A DNA stretch of 32,790 bases, taken from assembly GCA_019247515.1 (NCBI GenBank), contig JAFAOS010000553.1:1-32790 (forward strand), written 5' to 3'. Below, one piece after another: positions 25,672-32,790 of this stretch. The DNA comes from Chloroflexota bacterium. Its GTDB lineage: Bacteria; Chloroflexota; UBA6077; CF-72. The notes under the pieces are model-generated. The model saw only the letters and a program-made list of their open reading frames with translations, had not been told where the DNA came from and searched no databases. The position numbers and the translations under genes are program-made. The first letter of the stretch is position 1, and each line of letters opens with the position of its first letter.

Positions 25672-27063
25672 TTACGGGGTGATGCCCGACGGCGTCGGGT
25701 TCTGCCAGCCCTCCGGCGGGCGGACCCGCTCGGCTTCGGGCGGGCCCCAGGTATCCGGGTCGTACGGGTAGACCGGCGTCGCCTGATCCAGAATTGGATC
25801 TACCACTCGCCACGCGGCCTCGATGGCGTCTTCGCGCGCGAACAGTCGCTGGTCGCCCTCCATCGCGTCGCCTAGCAGCCGTTCGTACGGCATCATCTCC
25901 TCAGGCGAATGATGGCGGGCGATGAGCTCCACCGGCTCGCCGACCATGTCTTCGCCGGGCTTCTTGGCCCACGCCCCGACCGAGATGAACACGTCCGGAC
26001 TGAGCCGAAAACGGAAGTAATTCGCGCGCGTGGGCTCCGGGGTGGGATCGTCGTCGAACACGTAGCGCGGCGGATGCTTGAGCTGAACGTAGACCTCAGT
26101 CGTGGTGAGCGGCAGGCACTTGCCTGCTCGAACGAAGATTGGCACACCCGCCCAGCGCCAGTTCTCGACGTGGACGCGCATCGCGGCGAACGTCTCCACG
26201 CTTGATTCGGGCGCCACGCCGGGCTCGCGCCGGTACCCGCGAAATTGACCCCGCACCACGTCGCGCGGCATCAGCGGCCGCAGCGCCTTGAGCGCCAGCG
26301 ACTTCTGGTCGCGCACCGCGTCTGGATCGGCCGCGAACGGCGGCTCCATGGTGATCAGCGCCATCACCTGGAGCAGGTGGTTCTGGACCACGTCTCGAAT
26401 CGCGCCGGCTTCGTCGTAGTACGCGCCACGCCCCTGGACGCCGAAGCTCTCGGCCATCGTGATCTGGATGCTGTTGACTGCACTCCGATTCCAGATCGGC
26501 TCCAGAAAAGCGTTGGCGAAGCGGAAGAACAGCAAGTTCTCGACCGGTTCCTTGCCGAGATAGTGGTCGATCCGAAAGATTGCTCGCTCGGGAAAGACCT
26601 TTCTCAGTGCGCGATTCAGCTCCTGTGCGGAGGCCAGGTTGCGGCCAAAGGGTTTTTCGACCACGACCCGCGCGGCCGCGGTGGCGCCAATGCCGGCCAG
26701 TCCGTGGGCCACCGTCTCGAACATGCTCGGTGGAATGGCGAAGTAGTGCAGTGGGTGTTGGGCGGAGCCCAGCGCCTCGCGCAGGTGTTCGAACGTCGCC
26801 GGATCGCGATAGTCGCCGTCGACGTACGCCAGGTGTGAGATCAGGCGCTGGAAGGCGGCTTCGTCCAGTCCGCCGTGCTCGCGCAGGCTGTCGCGGGCGC
26901 GCTCCTTGAGGTTGTCGAGGGTCCAGCCAGCCTTGGCAACGCCGATGACCGGCACGTCGAGCGCCCCGCGCCGCGTCAGCGCCTGCAAGGCGGGAAAGAT
27001 CTGCTTGTAGGCCAGGTCGCCGGTGGCGCCGAAGAACACCAGCGCGTCCGAGAGCTCGGCCAC
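25672..27063 (-). CDS. zwf: Glucose-6-phosphate 1-dehydrogenase
   Basis: 463 residues from a GTG. Seen: the dinucleotide-binding F-F-G-A-T-G-D-L-A (10-18), E-K-P-F-G (136-140), the glucose-6-phosphate signature R-I-D-H-Y-L-G-K-E (164-172), and H229 in V-V-Q-N-H-L-L-Q, the expected catalytic base. It catalyses the first oxidative step of the pentose phosphate pathway, giving 6-phosphogluconolactone and NAD(P)H. The usual partners (gnd, pgl, opcA, tal) are absent from the window, so it is a single-gene unit here. The start is 40 bases from the divergent DNA glycosylase start. The C-terminus ([15 protein letters not shown]) is typical of actinobacterial and Chloroflexota forms. Confidence 0.95.
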   Translation of the reverse strand: MAELSDALVFFGATGDLAYKQIFPALQALTRRGALDVPVIGVAKAGWTLDNLKERARDSLREHGGLDEAAFQRLISHLAYVDGDYRDPATFEHLREALGSAQHPLHYFAIPPSMFETVAHGLAGIGATAAARVVVEKPFGRNLASAQELNRALRKVFPERAIFRIDHYLGKEPVENLLFFRFANAFLEPIWNRSAVNSIQITMAESFGVQGRGAYYDEAGAIRDVVQNHLLQVMALITMEPPFAADPDAVRDQKSLALKALRPLMPRDVVRGQFRGYRREPGVAPESSVETFAAMRVHVENWRWAGVPIFVRAGKCLPLTTTEVYVQLKHPPRYVFDDDPTPEPTRANYFRFRLSPDVFISVGAWAKKPGEDMVGEPVELIARHHSPEEMMPYERLLGDAMEGDQRLFAREDAIEAAWRVVDPILDQATPVYPYDPDTWGPPEAERVRPPEGWQNPTPSGITP

Positions 27064-27103
27064 CCTGAGATTCTACGGGCCGGTGTGTTTGAATTGGCGG
27101 TCC

Positions 27104-27739
27104 ATGGATGCCGAAGCCGCCGCGGCGGTCGCCGCCGTCAGTGCGGCCGATCCGGCCCTTGCCGCGCTGATCGAGCAGGTGGGTGGCTTTGAGCCGCGGC
27201 GCCCCGAGGGCAACTACTTCGCCACCCTGGCGCGCTCGATCATGTTCCAGCAGCTTGCGGGTCGCGCGGCGGCTGCCATCCACGCGCGGTTCGTCGCCGC
27301 CATTGGCGGCAGCGTCACCCCCGAGGCCGTGCTGGCCACTTCACCTGAAGCGTTGCGCGCCGCGGGCCTGTCTGCCAACAAGACCGCCGCGATCCTCGAC
27401 CTGGCGACCAGGGCGACCGACGGCAGCGTGCCGCTCGAGGACCTGCACACCCTCGAGGACGAGGACATCATTGCCCGACTCTCCGGCGTGCGCGGCATCG
27501 GTCGCTGGACGGCGGAGATGTTCCTGATTTTCGAGCTCCGTCGCATGGACGTCTGGCCCGTGGACGACTTCGGCGTGCGGAATGGCTGGACGCTGATGCA
27601 CGCCCTGCCGGAGCTGATCAAGCCGCGCGCGCTGCTGGCGGAGGGCGACCGGTTTCGACCGTATCGCAGCGTCGCCGCCTGGTACTGCTGGCAGGCCGTC
27701 GCGATTTTCCGCAAGCCAATGGTGCTGCCGGACGGCTAA
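27104..27739 (+). CDS. DNA-3-methyladenine glycosylase (AlkA-type, HhH-GPD)
   Basis: 211 residues from the ATG at 27104; earlier in-frame starts would run back into the zwf promoter and lack similarity. The HhH-GPD motif spans about 124-158: [15 protein letters not shown] hairpin, then W-P-V-D-D-F-G-V with the catalytic Asp at 154/155. F-Q-Q-L-A-G-R-A-A (48-56) is the usual N-terminal helix of the family. No Cys cluster for an iron-sulfur loop is present, which fits AlkA and not MutY/Nth. It would excise alkylated purines in base-excision repair. It is divergent from zwf and followed 41 bases later by the Asp-box gene. Confidence 0.92.
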   Translation: MDAEAAAAVAAVSAADPALAALIEQVGGFEPRRPEGNYFATLARSIMFQQLAGRAAAAIHARFVAAIGGSVTPEAVLATSPEALRAAGLSANKTAAILDLATRATDGSVPLEDLHTLEDEDIIARLSGVRGIGRWTAEMFLIFELRRMDVWPVDDFGVRNGWTLMHALPELIKPRALLAEGDRFRPYRSVAAWYCWQAVAIFRKPMVLPDG

Positions 27740-27780
27740 AGTTCGGGATCACTCTGCGCGAAAGGAGACAGAGACCTGTT

Positions 27781-28896
27781 ATGAGTCAGGTACGCGTTCT
27801 CGTGGGGACCCGCAAAGGCGCGTTCGTTCTGACGTCCGACGCCAAGCGCGACCAGTGGAACGTCAGTGGGCCGCATTTCGCGGGCTGGGAAATGTACCAC
27901 CTCAAGGGCTCACCCGCCGATCCGAATCGGCTGTACGCGTCACAATCCAGCGGCTGGTTCGGGCAGCTGATCCAGCGTTCTGACGACGGCGGCCAGACCT
28001 GGCAGCCGGTCGGCAACAAGTTCGAGTATGCCGGCGTGCCCGGCACCCATCAGTGGTACGACGGCTCGCTCCGTCCGTGGGAATTCAAGCGCGTCTGGCA
28101 CCTCGAACCATCACTCAACGACCCCGACACCGTGTACGCCGGTGTCGAAGACGCGGCGCTGTTTCGTTCAAGCGACGGCGGACAGACCTGGGACGAGCTG
28201 CGCGGACTGCGCGAGCACGGCACCGGTCCGAACTGGCAGCCGGGGGCCGGCGGCCTGTGCTTGCACACGATCATCCTGGACCCGACGCAGCCGCAGCGGA
28301 TGTACATCGCGATCTCGGCGGCTGGCGCCTTCCGATCCGACGATGGCGGTAAGACGTGGAAGCCGACCAACCGCGGGCTGCACTCCGAGGGCATTCCGGA
28401 TCCGAATGCGGAGGTGGGCCATTGTGTCCACCACATTGCGATGAATCCGTCACGTCCGGGCGTGTTGTTCATGCAGAAACACTGGGACGTCATGCGCAGC
28501 GACGACGCCGGCGACAACTGGCGCGAGATCAGCGGCAATCTGCCCACCGACTTCGGCTTCGTGATCGACGTCCACGCCCACGAGCCCGAGACCATCTTCG
28601 TCGTGCCGATCAAAAGCGACTCCGAGCACTTCGTGCCCGACGGCAAGCTGCGCGTGTATCGCAGCCGCTGCGGCGGTACCGAGTGGGAAGCGCTCACCAA
28701 AGGCTTGCCGCAGGACGACGTGTACCTGAACATCTACCGTGATGCCATGGCGGTCGACACGCTCGATCCGTGTGGTGTGTATTTCGGCACCAGCGGTGGC
28801 CAGGTGTACGCGTCGTCGGATGCCGGCGATAGCTGGAAGCCGATCGTGCGCGACCTGCCGACGGTGCTGTCCGTGGAGGTGCAGACACTGACATGA
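27781..28896 (+). CDS. Asp-box (BNR) beta-propeller protein
   Basis: 371 residues; AAGGAG lies 13 bases before the ATG. Six Asp-box-like motifs are spaced along the chain: S-D-D-G-G-Q-T-W (67-74), S-S-D-G-G-Q-T-W (130-137), S-D-D-G-G-K-T-W (186-193), S-D-D-A-G-D-N-W (240-247), S-R-C-G-G-T-E-W (295-302) and S-S-D-A-G-D-S-W (345-352). This fits a sialidase/VPS10-like propeller. There is no signal peptide, and no Arg triad or Tyr/Glu pair of true sialidases is evident, so the common label exo-alpha-sialidase is probably wrong as to activity. Its stop overlaps the next start (ATGA), and a MoaD/ThiS-like gene follows, a pairing I recall from other Actinomycetota and Chloroflexota. Confidence 0.88.
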   Translation: MSQVRVLVGTRKGAFVLTSDAKRDQWNVSGPHFAGWEMYHLKGSPADPNRLYASQSSGWFGQLIQRSDDGGQTWQPVGNKFEYAGVPGTHQWYDGSLRPWEFKRVWHLEPSLNDPDTVYAGVEDAALFRSSDGGQTWDELRGLREHGTGPNWQPGAGGLCLHTIILDPTQPQRMYIAISAAGAFRSDDGGKTWKPTNRGLHSEGIPDPNAEVGHCVHHIAMNPSRPGVLFMQKHWDVMRSDDAGDNWREISGNLPTDFGFVIDVHAHEPETIFVVPIKSDSEHFVPDGKLRVYRSRCGGTEWEALTKGLPQDDVYLNIYRDAMAVDTLDPCGVYFGTSGGQVYASSDAGDSWKPIVRDLPTVLSVEVQTLT

Positions 28897-28943
28897 TCCG
28901 CGTTTTCGCAGTGCTGCCAACGCCGCTTGAGGTGCTGGCATGA
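28893..28943 (+). CDS. 16-codon mini-ORF, apparent duplicate of the MoaD-like gene start
   Basis: The ATG at 28893 overlaps the Asp-box stop (ATGA), and the TGA at 28941 overlaps the next ATG (28940) in the same way. The peptide begins M-I-R-V and contains V-L-P-T-P-L-x-x-L-A, which also opens the MoaD-like protein ([14 protein letters not shown]). The two copies differ by a 6-base insertion and several substitutions. It may be a decayed duplicate or a translational-coupling leader. Whether it is translated is unknown. Confidence 0.45.
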   Translation: MIRVFAVLPTPLEVLA

Positions 28944-29236
28944 TTCGGGTCGTGCTGCCGACGCCACTCAAAACCCTGGCGCGGGTGCAGGGCGAGGTCC
29001 AGCTCGAGGTCGAGGAACCGGTGACGCAAGCATCGGTCCTCGACGCACTCGAGCTGCGCTACCCGATGCTGTGCGGCACGCTGCGCGACCAGGCCACGCA
29101 CAAGCGGCGTCCGTTCGTGCGCTTCTTCGCCTGCCAGCAGGACCTGTCGCACGAGCCGCCGGACAAGCCGTTGCCCGCCCCGATCGTCACCGGCGCCGAG
29201 CCGTTCCTGGTCATCGGCGCGATGGCTGGCGGTTAG
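28940..29236 (+). CDS. MoaD/ThiS-like ubiquitin-fold protein ending in Gly-Gly
   Basis: 98 residues. The first strand (I-R-V-V-L-P-T-P-L), the [15 protein letters not shown] block and the C-terminus [10 protein letters not shown] fit the beta-grasp sulfur-carrier family. Their exposed Gly-Gly is adenylated and thiocarboxylated by an E1-like enzyme. No moeB/thiF/moaE partner is present in the window. It is translationally coupled to the Asp-box propeller through the mini-ORF. The role could be sulfur transfer for a cofactor or, less likely, protein tagging. It is slightly longer than classical MoaD (about 80) owing to the [10 protein letters not shown] insertion region. Confidence 0.85.
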   Translation: MIRVVLPTPLKTLARVQGEVQLEVEEPVTQASVLDALELRYPMLCGTLRDQATHKRRPFVRFFACQQDLSHEPPDKPLPAPIVTGAEPFLVIGAMAGG

Positions 29237-29243
29237 CAATACC

Positions 29244-29356
29244 CCCTCTCCCTCTGGGAGAGGGCGGGGGTGAGGGCCACGCATCAGGGCAACAGCGTTC
29301 TTGCTGGTACGTAGCCCTCACCCGCGCTGCGCGCGACCTCTCCCAGAGGGAGAGGT
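29244..29356. repeat. Palindromic composite repeat, full copy
   Basis: Left hairpin CCCTCTCCC / tct / GGGAGAGGG (29244-29264), GGGTGAGGG (29268-29276), a 38-base core, CCCTCACCC (29315-29323), GCGCTGCGCGCG, and right hairpin ACCTCTCCC / aga / GGGAGAGGT (29336-29356). The core begins CCACGCATCAG and ends CTGGTACGTAG, matching the copy at 11663-11770. It fills most of the gap between the MoaD-like and the flavin monooxygenase genes and leaves both reading frames intact. Confidence 0.85.
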
Positions 29357-29396
29357 GTGCATTCGGCAGTTCTCGGTAAGTTTATAGTTGCAATTC

Positions 29397-30434
<1,038 letters not shown>

Positions 30435-31509
30435 TTCGAGAGCTGCCGGTCCCGATCGGAAAGATCTCTGGCCGCGGAGTCATAGCGGGCGCCATTGGTG
30501 CGCGAGCTCAACTGGACCTGCGCCGCGTGCGGTCGACGCGCGTGTTCGTACACCTGCAGGGCATCCGAAGCCGACCGGCGATCTGAGCGACTCAAGACGG
30601 TCGCCAGTGCCACGGCGTCCTCGATCGCCTGATTGGCGCCCTGACCAACGTGCGGCAGCATCGGGTGCGCCGCGTCGCCGAGCAGGGTGAGCCGGCCGTT
30701 GGTCCAGCGCGCAAGCGGCTCGCGGTCGTACAGTCCCCACCAGAAGCAGGTGTCGACCTGGGCCAGGATCGCCTGGACCAGCGGATTCCAGCCGCTGAAT
30801 TCCCGTGCCAGGGCGGCCGGATCACCCGGCGCGGACCAGGACTCGCGTGTCTGCGCGCTGGTGGCGACGAAGCCGACGTAGTTGACAAGCTGATTGGCGC
30901 GCACGGGAAACACCAGAAAGTGCTTGCCTGGACCCAGCCAGTTGCGCATCTGTCCCGCCGGCCACGCGACGCTGGCGGCGGTGATAATCCCGCGGTACGC
31001 CACCGAGCCCGATGGCAGGGGTGGTGAGGGTGGCGTCACGTATTGCTGGAGTGTGGAATGGATGCCGTCGGCGCCAACCACCACATCCGCGCTGATGCGC
31101 GCGCCATTGTCGAAAAGGACCGTCGCCTCATTCGCGGTCTGTTCGAAACCGGTGCACCGGTGGCCGGGATGGATCACCTCCGCTGGCAGTCGGTCCAGGA
31201 ACATCTGGAGCAGGTCAGCACGGTGCATGCCGTACACCTCTATCCGCTCCGCTTCGATTGCCGACCACCAGTGGGCGATCAATCGGTCATCCGGGTGCCG
31301 AAACTGGGGGTCGTTCCACCGTGCGCCAGAACGCAGCAGCTCCTCGCCCAGGCCCAACCTCCGCAGCATGCGCGCGCCATTTGGATGAATCGCGACCCCC
31401 GCGCCGACCTCCTTCAATTGAGGCGCCTGTTCGTAGACGCCAACCTCGATACCGTGTTGCAGCAGGGCGGTGGCGGCCGCTACCCCACCGATTCCGCCGC
31501 CGACGATGG

Positions 31510-32775
31510 CTACACGCACGAGTCGACAACCTCCTTGCGTCGCGCGCGATACACAAACAACGTGGCAATCGCCAGGCCGATCAGGCAGATCGTGGCGTTG
31601 ATGGTCAGCGCGACGCGCACGTCGAGGGTATCCGCCACAAACCCCGTGAACGCGCCGCCGACAGGCGTCGAGCCAATCATCAGAAAGGTGTACAGCCCCA
31701 GCACTCGCCCACGGATGTCCTCGCGCGCCTCCACCTGCAGCAGCGTGTTGTTGGTGGCGTTGAACAGCACGCTGAGCACGCCGGTGCACATCAGCATGCC
31801 CAGCGCGACGGTCATGTCTGGCGCGCGCGCGAGGACCACGATCGCCACCCCAAACGTCAGCGCCGAGATGAACAACAACCGTAGCGATGCCTTGATCTGG
31901 GTCGCCAGCAAGAATGCGCCGACCATCGAACCAAAGCCCATCGCCATATTGAGCGCGCCGAACCCCTCCGAGCCACTGTCCAGGGCGAAGCGAGCCATCA
32001 GCGGCAGGACGAGCGCCCAGTTGTACGCAAACGTCCCGTACACGCCGGCCAGCAGCATGTTGACGGCCAGCAGCGGCGTGCTGAACGAGTAGCGCAAGCC
32101 TTCCACCAGTTGACCGAGCACCGCGGTTCGACGTGCGAGGCGTTTTGGAAAGAAGTCGCTGCTCTTCAACACGAGCAGGCCGAGCGTGGTGCTGCCGTAC
32201 ACCACCGTGGTCACGGCGAAGCACACGCCGGTGCCCCACGTGGCGATCAACCAGCCGCCAATCCCAGGCCCGATAATGCGCGCCGCGCTATTCAACGCGC
32301 TGTTGAGCGCAACCCCGTTCGGCACCAGACGCGGCTCGACGAGCTCACTGATGATCGAGGCACGCGTCGGAAAATCGACGGCGCTGGCCAGGCCGAGGAT
32401 CGTGGCCAGCACCAGGATCTGCCAGTACTGGATCGTATTGGTCAGCACCAGGATGGCCATGATCGCCATCTCGAGGGTGATCACGATCTGGACGTACACC
32501 AGCAGGCGGCGTGACTGCATGCGGTCGATCAGGATGCCCGCGAACAGCGTGAGGATCGTGACAGGCAGGGCCTGGAGGACGGTGACCAGCGCCAGCGCGG
32601 CGGGCGTGCCGGTCAGGTCGAGGACGAGCCAGGCCTGGGCGGTGCGCAGCAGCCAGGAGCCCGTCTGGGCCGTGGCGGCGCTGAGGAAGTAGATGCGGAA
32701 GTTCGGAACCGAGAAGGCCGAGCGCGAGCGTCTGGTCCCTCCCGAGGAGACGGGGGGAGCCAGCGCCGCGGACAT
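31510..32775 (-). CDS. MFS exporter, EntS/MFS_3 type
   Basis: About 421 residues from the ATG at 32775; a TTG two codons earlier is possible. Twelve hydrophobic segments. The N-terminal F-R-I-Y-F-L-S-A-A-T-A-Q-T-G-S-W is characteristic of the EntS-like MFS_3 group. Also seen are G-I-L-I-D-R-M-Q-S-R-R (motif A position) and the second-half R-E-D-I-R-G-R-V-L-G-L-Y. Members export siderophores, macrolides or other small metabolites. The 3' end encodes the ribosome binding site of the downstream monooxygenase, so the two are made together. The start is 15 bases from the window end, so upstream control elements are not visible. Confidence 0.92.
   Translation of the reverse strand: MSAALAPPVSSGGTRRSRSAFSVPNFRIYFLSAATAQTGSWLLRTAQAWLVLDLTGTPAALALVTVLQALPVTILTLFAGILIDRMQSRRLLVYVQIVITLEMAIMAILVLTNTIQYWQILVLATILGLASAVDFPTRASIISELVEPRLVPNGVALNSALNSAARIIGPGIGGWLIATWGTGVCFAVTTVVYGSTTLGLLVLKSSDFFPKRLARRTAVLGQLVEGLRYSFSTPLLAVNMLLAGVYGTFAYNWALVLPLMARFALDSGSEGFGALNMAMGFGSMVGAFLLATQIKASLRLLFISALTFGVAIVVLARAPDMTVALGMLMCTGVLSVLFNATNNTLLQVEAREDIRGRVLGLYTFLMIGSTPVGGAFTGFVADTLDVRVALTINATICLIGLAIATLFVYRARRKEVVDSCV
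31530..31536 (-). promoter_or_regulatory. Strong ribosome binding site for the FAD monooxygenase
   Basis: AAGGAGG on the minus strand, 10 bases before the GTG at 31519 and inside the last codons of the MFS gene. It fixes the monooxygenase start and implies translational coupling. Confidence 0.7.
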
Positions 32776-32790
32776 TGCCAAGCTATCTTA

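Noticed and set aside
27781..28896. Calling the Asp-box protein an exo-alpha-sialidase
   Set aside because: Asp-boxes are shared by many propellers. No signal peptide and no sialidase catalytic residues can be seen.

Overview
This is a GC-rich bacterial stretch, densely packed with genes. GTG and TTG starts are common, stop/start overlaps are frequent, and almost every gap is under 150 bases. No rRNA, tRNA, CRISPR array, integrase or transposase is visible. The succinate dehydrogenase of the single-subunit cytochrome b558 type, the Tat lipoprotein sugar-binding protein, the ECF42-like sigma factor beside a DGPF protein, and the short GC-rich palindromic repeats together suggest an uncultured, soil-type, chemoheterotrophic bacterium, most likely Chloroflexota with Actinomycetota as the alternative. 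The taxon is inferred from gene flavour, not from a marker gene.

Layout. 1-1856 (+): the end of a beta-propeller protein and a short family 1 glycosidase. 1790-4415 (-): a DUF2461 protein, a tiny putative lipoprotein and a membrane family 2 glycosyltransferase. 4441-5811 (+): an unusual alpha/beta-hydrolase fused to a class II aldolase. 5958-9428 (+): sdhC-sdhA-sdhB, the TCA cycle/respiratory complex II operon. 9418-10074 (-) and 10085-11701 (+): two divergent, unrelated methyltransferase-like genes. 11747-14534 (-): a coupled operon of crotonase, nucleosidase and DUF3500 protein, facing a divergent nitrilase homologue (14549-15610, +) that has lost its catalytic cysteine. 15623-19324 (-): a Tat-exported sugar-binding lipoprotein and a secreted clan-A type glycosidase. 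19393-24471 (-): DoxX, ArsR, tandem AHSA1, DGPF/YCII, ECF sigma factor and a DHA2-type drug exporter. 24571-25578 (+): a coiled-coil protein. 25672-27063 (-): glucose-6-phosphate dehydrogenase. 27104-27739 (+): an AlkA-type DNA glycosylase. 27781-29236 (+): an Asp-box propeller, a 16-codon mini-ORF and a MoaD/ThiS-like protein ending in Gly-Gly. 29397-30434 (+): a luciferase-like monooxygenase. 30359-32775 (-): an EntS-like exporter coupled to a flavin monooxygenase.

The most distinctive structure is a family of palindromic intergenic elements (5829-5861, 11663-11770, 25587-25665, 29244-29356). They are built from a CCCTCTCCC/GGGAGAGGG hairpin plus a GGGTGAGGG terminus, arranged as inverted halves around a core of about 38 bases. 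One copy lies between two convergent genes and supplies the last codons and the TGA stop of both. Other points for follow-up are the hydrolase-aldolase fusion, the Cys-less nitrilase, the nucleosidase whose catalytic N-terminus lies upstream of any standard start codon, and the duplicated start of the MoaD-like gene.
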